64,000 nucleotides of DNA, from assembly GCA_001939145.1 (NCBI GenBank), contig LSRX01000492.1:207062-271061 (forward strand), read 5' to 3'. A model generated the notes under the pieces. It had not been told where the DNA came from. It made no database searches and saw only the letters and a list, made by a program, of their open reading frames with translations. The stretch is from Symbiodinium microadriaticum. Its lineage: Eukaryota > Sar > Dinophyceae > Suessiales > Symbiodiniaceae. The position numbers and the translations under genes are program-made. Every line of letters starts with the position of its first letter. Position 1 is the stretch's first letter. Of the stretch, positions 1-10,300 are shown piece after piece.

Positions 1-235
1 CTGGCACATCTCGCCTCTCCGTATGTGGGGTGCCTGGACGTGCCGCGCTTGAGCCGAAAAGGCAAATGTGCCGGGTTTTTGGGTTCGCAAGGCGCTGCCA
101 CCCCAAAAACCTGGCACATTTCGCCTCTCCGTATGTGGGGTGCCTGGACGTGCCGTGCGGTCGCAAAGGCAAATGTGCCAGTTTTTTGGGTTGGCAGCGC
201 CCTGCGAACCGAAAAACCTGGCACATTTCACTTTA
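1..235. repeat. ~109-bp tandem repeat, two full units
   Basis: The motif ctggcacat recurs at 1, 111 and 218, with the intervening sequence largely conserved. Each unit contains an inverted pair (aaatgtgcc and ggcacattt) around a T-rich/A-rich loop, so it can fold. The array probably continues off the left edge. Overlapping open frames in three phases across it are a by-product of the repeat and I do not call them genes. Confidence 0.8.
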
Positions 236-869
236 CGGCCTGAGCTGTTGCTGGCTCACCCGGAACTTTTATGGGTTGGCTAATTCTTTTTGCTAAGCTT
301 TTGCTAGCTCATTCATTGCAATTTGGGCTGCGGTGCTTTAAATCTGAAACTTCGCCGAAACTCTGAAGCCACACTCCTTATTATATACTTGGACCTAATA
401 ATAAGAAAAATTCAAGGTCGGTGAGGCACGCCTGCCTGTGGTCGCGTGTCCTCTGCTTCGTCCTGCTCTGACTCCAACATCTCTTGTTTGACGTCCTCAG
501 GGTTGCGGCGCCTACGTTCTGAAGCTTCTCCCAGAATCCTGGAATTCGGAATTTATGCGGCAAGGGTCGTCGCATAGAAAAGTGTGTGTAAAAACGTGTG
601 CATGTGCATGGAAACATACGTGTGTAGATGTGTGGGTTTGGGTTTGTAAAACTGTGAAAAAGGTGTACAAATCATCAATGTATGTAACACATTGGCAGTT
701 ACAATATTAAACTTTTACGACATGTATAACGAAGGAACGAACGAACGACGGTGACGCCTGGCATGGAAACCCGAACAAAACGAAAGGTGGCTTGTGATAG
801 ATGGTTGGCAAACCGCCTACAGCCTCTCTTACTTAGAAGGTGCTACCGACGAGTTAGCGCGATTTTTTC
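236..869. other. Non-coding stretch, nothing recognised
   Basis: This is AT-rich sequence with GT-rich patches near 590-660 and a short gaacgaacgaacgacg run near 735. I see no convincing reading frame, splice context or element end. Confidence 0.5.
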
Positions 870-1940
870 AGTGCTTTTGGAGCCTGGATCTTCTCCGACA
901 CTCGGGCGTACACGCCGCGCAGCACGAAGGCCGCCTCCCCAGGTTTAGGATAGGCGGTCTGGGGTGTAGGGTTTGGGATCTGCAATGTAGTCTTGAAGGT
1001 GTGGGTATCAGCGGGGAGGGTTCCGGTTTAAGTTGCAGGCTCGCAACCCAAACTTAGATCTCGGGATTGGAATGTGTGTTCAAGGTTTGGATTTTGGGGT
1101 GTTCTCTTGCTGTGTTGCACGCATTCGTGACGGAACAGATCTGCCTCAATCGCTCACTCTCCTTGGATGCAAGGAGTGCTTGCTGGAAACTTTCTTTACA
1201 CTGTTCGGCGTTCTCCTGCAGAGGGCGGCGTGGGGAAAGCAGCTTCCAGGGAGCTTTGCAGGGACAAGGTTTAAGAAGCTTCCTGTCTGGGTTTAGGGGT
1301 GAAGGGTTGAACCTCGGCTACGGCTGCACTGCGCTGCCTGCAGGTCATCCGACATCGGTGCAAGCTGTCGTGGAGGCTCCTGCGCAAGGAAGTGCCGATA
1401 CGACCAAAATCAAGATTCCAGGCAGGGCACCGTCATAGGTGGTGAAGAGCTTCGCCGAACGCGACGTTGGGGTGTGCAGAAGTCAGCCTATCACGCAGTC
1501 ACGCATGAGCTGCAAAACGCTCGTGCCTCTCTTGGCCAAACTGAACGCCTCCGTCAGTGCCCTCTTCAATCGGCGCGGTGGAGACAAAGCCTCTGCCTGC
1601 AGCTCGCTGGAATGTGTCTGGAAGTTAATGAAATGGCCCCATGTGCCTGTCGCACTCGCGGTGGCAACGGCAAGGGGCTCTGAAACTCACGGCGGCCCAA
1701 GAAGCGCAGCAACAGGTCTTCCTTTCTCCTGCAATCAAGAAACCGTGCGGAATAAGTTCGCCTCCAAACGTCAAAGCCTCGGCAAAGTCTGAGTCTGGGA
1801 CTGAGACTGCTCAAAGTTCCGGTTCCGAGCGAAAAGGCCTCCTGTCGACATCCGAGCCAAACGACTGCGAAAGGAATATCTGCGCAGGTCTGTCAAGGTA
1901 TGTACTGGCAAAGGACCGTGGACGGCACAAGAATTAGGGC
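870..1940 (+). other. Coding-like region, possible plus-strand exons
   Basis: Several plus-strand segments read like protein. One sits between a TTTTTTCAG acceptor near 875 and a CCCCAG|GTTTAGG donor near 943. A second runs from about 1130 to 1295 and ends at CTGG|GTTTAGG. A longer open stretch at 1641-1937 is Gln/Ser-rich and ends in a stop. Minus-strand frames at 1566-1814 and 1771-2037 are also open, so strand is not settled. The region borders the hAT transposase and could partly be its flank. No family recognised. Confidence 0.3.
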
Positions 1941-2037
1941 AGCAGGCGCAAGCACTCACTCGCAGTTTCTTGCACTCACGCTCCCCTAGCAGTGCTTCGA
2001 CTCCCAGGCGTCGTCGTCCCAAGCAACAGAGAACCAT

Positions 2038-2973
2038 CTACGCACCGGCATTCGTAGCCTCGGGCTCGGAATGATGCAGTTTGACACGTTTTTGAAAGTG
2101 CTCCTCACCCGTCCAGCCACGCTTCAGATTCTCATGCGCAAACAGGATGTCAGAGGCAGTGCGTGCCCTCAAACGAGGACGTTTCCTGTCCACGAAGCGA
2201 CCTGCGCTGCTGAAGCTCCTCTCCACAGAGGCAGAGCTGGGGGGGATGGACAACAAGTACATTGCTGGCCGGGCAAGGTCAGGAAACTCCACCGCCCGCA
2301 TCTTCCACCATTCCAGCACGTCAAGCGCCAGGGAGGGCTGCGTAGGCAAAGCTTCCATGCGCTGAATCTGCTGTTGGATGGAGTCTTTGATTTGCTTGGC
2401 ATCCGCCTCCTTAGAAGCCTCTGCATGAATGCCGGGCTGGACATCAGTAGGACCGAACAAGAAGTTGTCGGCACTGTTGCACTGCTTCAGGACACGACGT
2501 GCTGTTTGAGGAAACTTGGTGCTGCAGGTCTCTGGCATGATTTTGCCGCCACGGCCTCGTCCAGACCGACCCCTACCATGGCTGTCGCGGCCGCGGCCGC
2601 GGCCGCGGCCACCACGCTGGCCCCTTGGCCCAGCCTCCTCTTGCAGCTGCTTTAAAGTTCGATTGTCGGGATGCGCGGCGACCGCACGGAAATGCTCTTC
2701 CAGACTAGATGTGGATTCGTGTAAGTCATAAGCCCATCTCGCCAACTGATCCCGGGCCTTGCCACGCTCCTGGGCCTTCAAGCAGGCATGATTGCGAAAC
2801 CGCGGGTCGAGATAGACTGCGAGGTGTAAGAGATCCTCGGCACTGGTGCCACGAACATGTTTCGCAATTACCTTCTGCAAATCCTCGTGCAGGAAATCAG
2901 CGAGTTTCTTTGCCTTACTCACTGAGTTTTCCGGGAGGTAGAAGCTAACCGTTAGGTTCAAAAAGACATCCAT
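2038..2973 (-). CDS. hAT transposase, C-terminal part (catalytic Glu and dimerisation domain)
   Basis: This 311-codon frame is in phase with the upstream half; 4437-2973 is divisible by three. YLDPRFRN (residues 54-61) is the conserved hAT block after the insertion domain. LEWWKMRA (220-227) and LLSIPPSSASVERSFSSAGR (240-259) form the classic hAT C-terminal dimerisation region, with E251 in VERSF as the third acidic residue. An Arg-Gly-rich insert at about 117-143 (RGRGRGRD, GRGRGG) is encoded by a CCGCGG-repeat run near 2586-2610 and is atypical. ATG 2973 could start a separate C-terminal protein if the upstream stop is real, but no promoter signal is visible. Confidence 0.88.
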   Translation of the reverse strand: MDVFLNLTVSFYLPENSVSKAKKLADFLHEDLQKVIAKHVRGTSAEDLLHLAVYLDPRFRNHACLKAQERGKARDQLARWAYDLHESTSSLEEHFRAVAAHPDNRTLKQLQEEAGPRGQRGGRGRGRGRDSHGRGRSGRGRGGKIMPETCSTKFPQTARRVLKQCNSADNFLFGPTDVQPGIHAEASKEADAKQIKDSIQQQIQRMEALPTQPSLALDVLEWWKMRAVEFPDLARPAMYLLSIPPSSASVERSFSSAGRFVDRKRPRLRARTASDILFAHENLKRGWTGEEHFQKRVKLHHSEPEATNAGA

Positions 2974-2982
2974 GATACAAAA

Positions 2983-4437
2983 CTAAAAGCTAGTACTGAG
3001 CAAAGTTGCTAGCGGTGCAAGATCTCTTCGGCGCAGGGTGGCTTGGCAACCTTGGAACCCTGCCACGTCCTTCGGGACAGAGAATTCTTTTGCAGACATG
3101 GCAGCCAGCAATTGGTGCACCATAGGAAGGTAATAGCTGCAGGATGCAGTGTCTGCTTCCAACATCCGAGTTGCAATACGAAACGGCTGCATGACCGCGA
3201 CCAGATGCAGCATGGTGACATTTTCATCTGGCGTCATAGCCCCTGGAAAGGCAGGTTTCTGCCTGTTTTGCGCATAAAGAGAAATGGCAGCGCTGTTGAT
3301 GACGAGCGTGGAAAGCATGGCCTGAGAACTAGACCATCGTGTGGTTGTTTCACGAGCGAAGGAACACCACGGAAGCCCCGCCGCCAAGGCGTCCTTTTCC
3401 ATCGAAGCATAGTCGTCCGGGTTGTGCAAGAAGTATTTCAATAGTTTCCGTGCCTTCTTCATGATTGGTGTCATTGCCTGCTTCATAGCGGTGTGTGTCG
3501 GATCGAGCTTCCTGCCAGGCCGCTTGGGCTGGCGGGCCTCTGCGGTAGACGAAGAGCTGCTGCTGCTGCTGCTGCTGGAAGAGGAGCTGTTTGAGGAAGA
3601 GCTCGACGAAGATCGCCCATCAGCTTCTGCTGCCTTCTTTTGCCGGATAGCTGGCAGCGCATGCTTCAGAGGCAGCTGTAAAGCGTGACATGAGCAGCCG
3701 ATACCATTTACCTCCATGTCCTTCGAAGCGCGCCTTAGAGCGCTTTCGTGATCGGTAACGAGGGCCACAATGTCAGATTTCTGAAGCTTGAATTGCTGGA
3801 GAGCCGCAGTGATGTGCTCAACATATTTCAATGCGGTGCGCGGCGCGCTGATCTCAGCGACATATGCGCAGCAGGATTTGCGCTCAAAACTCGCATCCAC
3901 CCAGTCCATGAGCAAACACACATAGTGTTGTTGCCGCACACACTTCGTTTTCCATGAGTCGCAGGAAACTGCAAATTTACAGCCGAATTCTCGGGCTTTG
4001 CCAATACATGAGGCCAGCTCCATCTTTATCTCCTTAATTTGGCACTCCACCTCTGTCTGGAGCGCTGTTTTTCCGCTAAGCTGTGGGAAAACCTTCCGGC
4101 CTGCTTCCACTGCACGTACAGGCAACAATTGCCCCAACACCATGTGGGTGCTCCAGCCGTGAAGGGCCACAGGGTCCACTGCAACACGCTTGTTTTGGGA
4201 ACGGTCTACAGAGACCGAGTCCGGAAGCTGCTCAGGGTGAACGGAGCGCAGGTGGTTGATCATTGCTGCCGTGGATCCACCAACACATTTCACCACTCCG
4301 TACCATTTTGCAGACGGGTTCGGACACTGTGACACAGTCTCCTCTGCAGGCTCTGACTCCCAGCAGAGCTTGCAGAATCTGAAGTCCTTGGTTAAAGACC
4401 TCTTCGCATGAAAAAACCATCCGCGAATGAGCGACAC
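2983..4437 (-). CDS. hAT transposase, N-terminal part (BED finger and first two catalytic Asp)
   Basis: This 484-codon frame starts at ATG 4437. Residues 22-67 form a BED-type zinc finger (C22-x2-C25 and H62-x4-H67), expected to bind the element ends. An RNase H-like core follows: SCDSWKTK (D160) and LVTDHES (D229) supply the first two acidic residues, and CSCH (C248, C250, H251) matches the conserved C-x2-H motif after the second Asp. TTTRWSS near residue 367 matches the conserved Trp region. A serine homopolymer (about residues 276-297) inside the insertion domain is unusual. The frame ends at a single TAG (2983-2985). The next frame (2973-2038) is in the same phase, so the two halves are one gene cut by one nonsense codon. 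An intron at this point would have to restore phase, and I found none that does. Confidence 0.88.
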   Translation of the reverse strand: MSLIRGWFFHAKRSLTKDFRFCKLCWESEPAEETVSQCPNPSAKWYGVVKCVGGSTAAMINHLRSVHPEQLPDSVSVDRSQNKRVAVDPVALHGWSTHMVLGQLLPVRAVEAGRKVFPQLSGKTALQTEVECQIKEIKMELASCIGKAREFGCKFAVSCDSWKTKCVRQQHYVCLLMDWVDASFERKSCCAYVAEISAPRTALKYVEHITAALQQFKLQKSDIVALVTDHESALRRASKDMEVNGIGCSCHALQLPLKHALPAIRQKKAAEADGRSSSSSSSNSSSSSSSSSSSSSSTAEARQPKRPGRKLDPTHTAMKQAMTPIMKKARKLLKYFLHNPDDYASMEKDALAAGLPWCSFARETTTRWSSSQAMLSTLVINSAAISLYAQNRQKPAFPGAMTPDENVTMLHLVAVMQPFRIATRMLEADTASCSYYLPMVHQLLAAMSAKEFSVPKDVAGFQGCQATLRRRDLAPLATLLSTSF

Positions 4438-5094
4438 GACATGCCGTGCAAGCTTCTGGTTCTTAGCTTTAAAACTTTCTCAAACTTGCTGGCTTATGCC
4501 CAAAGAAGATAAAGTGCCATCGACCCGTTCACCATTCGCTTGGGCTGCAAAGTGGCAAGGAAAATGCTGCACTAGCTGGAAATGCAAGTGTTGCCGATCT
4601 TCTTGATTTGCCGTGATTATTCGGCTTGTTTACTACTCAAGGAGCCGAGCACGCTGCAAGAAAAAACATGCCACGTCGGCCAGCATATATGAATCGATCA
4701 CGGCCCACGGCACTATGACTTCGGCTCGCACTCGAAGAGACAAAGTGTTTGCAAACAGCCTATAAGACAAACAAGCCGGCCGCACATTGCTGTTGCGCTC
4801 GTAGAGTCGTAGACGACCGTCGTCACGTAAGGCGATTCGTGGGGACTCCAAGTTCGTTGCCAGGATTTGGAAGCGAGGGTTTAGGTTTCCGGGTTTGGAG
4901 GGGTTCAAGCTTAGGGTTCAGTACAACCATTATCAGGAACCGCGCGAACCGCCAAACCGGAACTGTGCGAACCGAACCGCGCACGAACCGCAAACGGTTC
5001 ATAAAAGGTTCGATTCATTACAAACCGTACCGAAAGGAACCGTGACCACCCTACTAAATCCTCAACCCTAAACCCCAAACCCTGTTACACCCTG

Positions 5095-5510
5095 AGTGCT
5101 GAAGTGCCGCAACACCCAAACAGCTTTCGGGGTGCAGGGTGTACAGGAATCTAGTGATTCTTCCGGCCGCGGCTTCGAAGAGTTCATTTTATGCATTCAT
5201 GGTGCTTTGTCGATTTAGAGTTTAGGGTTTAGAGTTTATGCCGATGTCGGTGTGGATGATGGCAGCAAAGTTTTTGAGAATGGCGATGAACATGGCTCTG
5301 CCATGCGTTTTTTTGATTGCGACTGCTAAGCATTATCAGGAGTGGGAAGCCACTTATGCCGGTTTGAGGGGTCGTCTTCATGGTTTCCGGTGCTTTGATG
5401 TGCGTGGGTGTCTTTCCTTTTTTTAAACCTTCAACTTTGAATCCTCAGTCTTTCCAGAGATTAAGCTGCAGCTGCTTTCCGGAGGTGCCTGCTTCGACGG
5501 TGAGTGGAAC
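5095..5510. other. Coding-like patches, strand unresolved
   Basis: A plus-strand frame at 5238-5426 is open for 62 codons, but the minus strand also reads well there. At 5458-5503 a plus-strand segment has a CTTTCCAG acceptor and a GTGAGT donor, while the minus strand also gives an open segment. Heptamer-like repeats flank both sides, as around the exons further right. No product recognised. Confidence 0.25.
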
Positions 5511-5554
5511 TCACGATGTGGGTCTTTACTGCAACACTGCTGCCCCACACAACT

Positions 5555-5815
5555 GACCCCCAAACCCTGAGTCCTGAAACCTCAAAACCGCCCTGGACTT
5601 AAACCACAATCCCTGAACAATGCCCCAAACTCCGTAAAGGATCCAAGAAACAGAGCCCGCAGGACCCCCAAGCGGTACCTCACTTCTCCGCCCTTCCCCA
5701 AACCCTAAAGACTAAACCCTAAACCCCAAGCCCTTATTAAACCACCAAGCCACATCCTCCAGCCCCCACCCTGCACAATGAGATCCATGATCTTCAGTCC
5801 GCTATAGTCACATCT
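5555..5815. repeat. Degenerate CCCTAAA-like repeats
   Basis: Irregular ccctaaac/ccccaaac units are spread through this interval, most clearly at 5700-5740. No gene is seen. Confidence 0.6.
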
Positions 5816-5848
5816 CTCTCTCTATCTCTAACTCTCCCTCCATATAAA

Positions 5849-6220
5849 CAAATGTATGTATGTATGTATGTATGTATGTATGTATGCATGTATGCATGTA
5901 TGCATGTATGCATGTATGCATGTATGCATGTATGCATGTATGCATGTATGCATGTATGCATGTATGTATGTATGTATGTATGTATGTATGTATGCTTACG
6001 TTATATGCATACCTGTATATGCATACATATAAATAAATATATATATATAATATGTATGCATGTACATATGTGGGGAGGGAGAGAGAGAGAGAGAGTGTGA
6101 GTGTGTGTGTGTGTGAGGGAGAAAGACGGAGCAAGAGGAAGAGAGGCTATGTGTGCGCGTGTGTGTGTGTGTGTATGTGTGTATATATATATATATGTAT
6201 ATGAGGTCTGTGTGTGTGTG
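5849..6220. repeat. Compound microsatellite ATGT/ATGC, TA, GA, GT
   Basis: Long tetranucleotide runs (atgt)n and (atgc)n at about 5851-5993 are followed by TA-rich, GA and GT dinucleotide tracts to 6218. The open frames here encode only repetitive Tyr/Val/Cys or His/Thr strings and are not genes. Confidence 0.95.
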
Positions 6221-6344
6221 ATTTTTTGACATGTGCTTACATAAACATAAGTACAGCAACAATTCAAAGCTGCGCTGTGCTGCAAGTTGCGCGGTGCATT
6301 TAGTTGATGCCCCGGGTGTTCAGTTGGGGGTTTCGAAACGAAAA

Positions 6345-6451
6345 CTGGGTTCTTGATAAGGGAGTTAATTTCAGTTGCTAAAATGAGGAAACCATATGGC
6401 CATATGATCCCTATGGTGGTAACTTAATTAGGTTCCTTAACAAGAGCCCAG
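6345..6451. mobile_element. MITE family K, copy 1
   Basis: The terminal inverted repeats are imperfect: ctgggttcttgataag on the left and ttaacaagagcccag on the right. The element is 107 bp. Its ends read CTGG|GTTC and GCCCAG|, a GT...AG pair. Related copies lie at 47765 and 61848, with a truncated one near 21172. Confidence 0.75.
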
Positions 6452-6552
6452 AAAGTGGCATTGTGAACCCGGAACCCTCTTGCCGGGGCCTCGTCGCCGC
6501 TTGATGCCGCGAGAGTGTAGGCAGGGGCAGCTCCTTTGAGGGGATTTGCGGC

Positions 6553-6650
6553 GGGCAGTTTTCTAAATTGCGGTCCCTTCTTAGGCCCTTAATATAGCAC
6601 GGCACCCTTATAAACAGGACCCTAAGAAGGACCCGAATTTAGAGATTTCA
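6553..6650. mobile_element. MITE family H, copy 1
   Basis: It contains ttctaaattgcggtccctt and, inverted, aaggacccgaatttagag, around the family core cggcacccttataa. Copies lie at 21917, 39534, 59452 and 63333. Confidence 0.7.
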
Positions 6651-6659
6651 GGCCGCACG

Positions 6660-7140
6660 TGCAAACATGGCCACAGTGACTCTCCTGGACAAGTGGAGGT
6701 GGTGGTGCTGATGCTGGGCGCAGGGGTTGTGAACTCGACCCGCTGGTGCTGACAGTAGTAGTCGTGGTGAATACACTACCTATGCAGAAGTGCAAAACAC
6801 GGCCACAGTATATATAACGGAACACTCATGATAATCCCAATGAAGCTAATTACAGTGCAGATGCTGATAACGAAAGCCAACCGAATTTCATGATGACAAT
6901 ATGCCAAGGGTTCCATGACATCGCGACAGCATAATTTACCACTACACCAACAATACTGTCTACAAACCGAGAATGCGCAACCTGGAAATCTCTTTCTTGC
7001 ATGTCGCATGCAGTTCATTTCCAGAGGTGTCTCTGTTGTAAACTGACTTCTGGTGTGACTTCCGACCGCCCAGGCTGTCGTGCGGCTTGCGCATTTCAGA
7101 ACGACTTCCGGAAGTCACCCTGGAATTTACACTCAAGAAC
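6660..7140. other. No gene seen
   Basis: Ordinary mixed-composition sequence without a convincing exon, element end or repeat. Short minus-strand frames at 6622-7018 have no splice or family support. Confidence 0.4.
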
Positions 7141-7141
7141 T

Positions 7142-7250
7142 GACTCTGGAATGTCCTAAACCCTAAACTAAACCCTAACCCATAAACCCTAAACCCAAAA
7201 TCCTAAATCGCGTACTAAACTATAAACCCTAACCCCTAAACCTTAAACCC
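7142..7250. repeat. Degenerate CCCTAAA repeats
   Basis: About ten irregular ccctaaac/cctaaaccc units lie on the plus strand, downstream of the predicted stop of the minus-strand gene at 7397. Confidence 0.7.
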
Positions 7251-7396
7251 CCAAAAGAGTGAACAGAACCGGAATTCGTTTAGGGTCTAGGGACTAACGT
7301 TGAAATCTGAAGCTAGAAGCTCGCTACGCTTCGAAAAGGCAGAATTCACAGCGGAAGTTGCTTTAGAAACCGTCCGAAACGGACACGTGTCTGGAA

Positions 7397-10300
7397 TTAA
7401 CTTCCTAACTCCCTCTGCAATGCAAACTTTTTTGGTCCGTCGCAATGTTCACTAGCTGCATCTTGTGCGTGCATCTTCAGAGCCATAAGAACCATACAGG
7501 GCCAAAAAATATCAACACTAAACCCCAAGCCCCGAGACCCTAAAAATCCTAGACGCTGTCGCCCTAAACCATAAACCCTAAAGCCTTAAACCCTAAACTC
7601 TAAACCCCTAAACCGCTAAACCCCTAAACCCCTAAAACCCAAAACCCTAAAGCCTTAAACCCTAAACTCTAAACCCCTAAACCGCTAAACCCCTAAACCC
7701 CTAAAACCCAAAACCCTAAAGCCTTAAACACTAAACCCTGAACCCTAAGCCTGAATCCGCTGCCTCCCCTCACCAGGGCGGAGTTGATGTCGCTCTGACG
7801 CTGGAACTCACGAGCGCGTTGCTCCTGAGTTCTACGGTTGATGATATAAATCCTGCACTACCCATAATAAGGAATATACCATAATTCCCATAGTTTAGGG
7901 TCCTTAAGGTAATGCAGGATTTCGATCATCAACAGTGGGTCTAGGGTTTAGGGTTTACGCGTCTTGGGTTTTAAGGTTTCGGGGTTTAGAGTTTAGAGGT
8001 TAGGAGTTTTAGGGTTTATATAGGGGTTTATGCAGCTATGTAAACGTTTTTTATAGGGGTTTATGTAGGGGTTTTGGGGGATCAGGGTTCAGGGTTTCGG
8101 GGTTTTGAGATTTTGGCATTTGGGGTTTTGGGGAGTACGGTGTAGGGTTTAGGGTTTAGGGGCTTCGGGCATAAGAAGGTTTAATAACCCAAGAGGCTTT
8201 TTGGATCTACAAGGGNTATAGTACCCCTTGAGGGGGTTCTAAGCCTTATGCGGGTTCTTGGGTGTAGGGCTGTGATGTAGTGGCCTGAACATTACTTAAG
8301 GCTAAGGCCATAAGAAGGTTTAATAACCCAAGAGGCTTTTTGGATCTACAAGGGTTCTGTGCTAGAAGGGTTCTATAGGGTTCTACACTATACAGCTTCT
8401 TTATCTTTTGGGGACTCCCTAAACCCTAAACCCTAACTAAACCATACTGAAGGGTTTTATAGGGGTTCCGGGCTCCAGGGGTGGCATCATTGGGGCTTTG
8501 GGCTTTCTGACGTTACTGACTGGAAGGCTCCACGCTTGCGAAGCGGATTTCATCAATCCGGGCAGCCCTAAACCCACAACTCTCCTAAACCCTCAACTCT
8601 CCTAACCCTCAACTCTCCTAAGCCCTGAACTCGCCTAAGCCTTATAAACCCTAAACCATAGACAACACCCGAAACCCAAAGTCCGGCACAATGAACTTAC
8701 TTGTGATTGCCCGGTTTCCCAGGCGAACTAACGGTGCTCTCTGGGATTCTATGATTTATACAGGGTTCAGGGTTTAGGATTTGGGGAAGATAGTACCCCA
8801 AAAAGCTTATGTAAAACGTTACCCCCGTTACCCTCAATCCTAAGCCCTAAACCCTAAACCCCTAAACCCTAAGCCCCAACAACCCCTACACAGCACCCTG
8901 AGCCCTAGTCACAAACGCAGCGAGCGTCGAAGCTAGCGGCCATCTCTCGCACAAACTTCTCCTGGCAGTTTTTGGCTTGGAATCAAGGTTTCGGTTCAGG
9001 GTTCAAGGTTTCAGGTTCACCCTAAACCCGAAACCCTAAACGGTCAGATCAGGGTTTAGGGTGTAGGGTTTAGCTCACATACAAGTTCCTGTAGACGATG
9101 TCATCTCGGAAGAACTGCAAGGGTGTGCCCATGTAGCTTTTGGACTGTATCCTCAGAGTCCAAAGCACCCAATAAGCAGGCAATTGGGCTTAGGATCCGA
9201 GGAGGGCTTGGTAGTAGGTAAGTTATAAGAAAAGCCATCTTTGTACCTTCAAGCGGTTCTGATACTTATCACGTTACACAATACCTGCTTTCCAGGTCCC
9301 CCCCTTCGGCCCGGGCAAGTAGTAGCAGGGCTGTAGATTAACCGAACCAATCTTTTGGGTCTTTGGGGCAATGCCATCTAACTCAAAGGGCAAAAGGAGG
9401 GACCCTTAATGGGGGTCCCTGCTCTTTAATGGGCTATATAATGGGTAAATAAAGGCTATATACCTAGGGGTCCTTAATAAGGGTCCCTCCTTTTGCTCTT
9501 TGACTAACTAAACCCAAAACCCTAAACCCTAAACCCTGAAGAACCTCCCTTTTTCAGGACTTGTTATCAGGAAGCCAAGATAAGCAGCCCTAAACAGGCA
9601 GGCTCTTTAGGGCCCAGGGTAGAAGCTGACATTTCAGGACGGGACGCTTTGGTAGAAGTGGAGATGGCGAGGAGCTGCGGCTTTCTTTTCCCAAAGGGTC
9701 CTATGTGCCGATCTTACTTCCCCAATAAGCCCGAAATTAAAAGGTTAAACTTTCAGATTACTACTAAACCATAACAGCCCTTTTAAAGGTTGGATATTGG
9801 AGAACTAAGCTATATAGTAGAATGTAGGACTTCTATATTAGGAATTACGATATATGGTTTAGGGAAGTATCCCCCATAACAGTACATAGGAAAAGTTTGG
9901 GGTTTTGGAGGAATGAAGAGCTGCAGTCCCGAAAGCTCCACCCTCCGCTTCGTCATGAACCGAGCCTGGAAGTCGGGATTCTCAGGTTTAGGGTTGCGGG
10001 GTTTATAGGGTTTATAGGGTTTGTTGGGTTTATAGGGTTTATAGGGTTTAGAGGGCTTAGGGTTTAGGGTTTATAGGGTTTAGGGGTTAGGGCTTTAGGG
10101 TTTCGGGGTTTTAGGGTCTAGCGGTTTCGGGTTTAGGGTTTGGGGTTTTAGGGTTTAGGGTTTAGGGTTCTGGATAGTGAAACTCCCCAATTCGCTCTCG
10201 ATTCGGCTCCCATTCAACAGGAACTCCCGCAATGGGGCTGCTGAAGGTTTGCACCCACCACAACGACGCACCCCGCCGGTAGATGCTGTGATTCTCGAGA

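Larger units (their letters stand above)
2038..5054 (-). mobile_element. hAT-superfamily DNA transposon, left end not located
   Basis: The body is the transposase at 2038-4437, minus strand. The right end is probably near 5053. There, reading inward on the minus strand, TAGGGTGGTCACGGTTCC is followed by repeated GGTTCG/CGGTT motifs (4915-5050), the subterminal style common in hAT elements. I could not find the matching inverted repeat or the 8-bp target duplication on the left, so the element may be truncated or its left end diverged. The in-frame stop at 2983-2985 suggests it is not autonomous. Confidence 0.7.

Noticed and set aside
2983-3050. A short intron removing the transposase stop at 2983-2985
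   Set aside because: The only donor-acceptor pair near it (GTTGCC to TTTTAG, 68 nt) would shift the frame, whereas without splicing the two halves are already in phase.
5808-6285. Cys/Tyr/His-rich ORFs
   Set aside because: They are translations of ATGT, GT and TA microsatellites. The same applies at 29232-29718 and 55081-55572.
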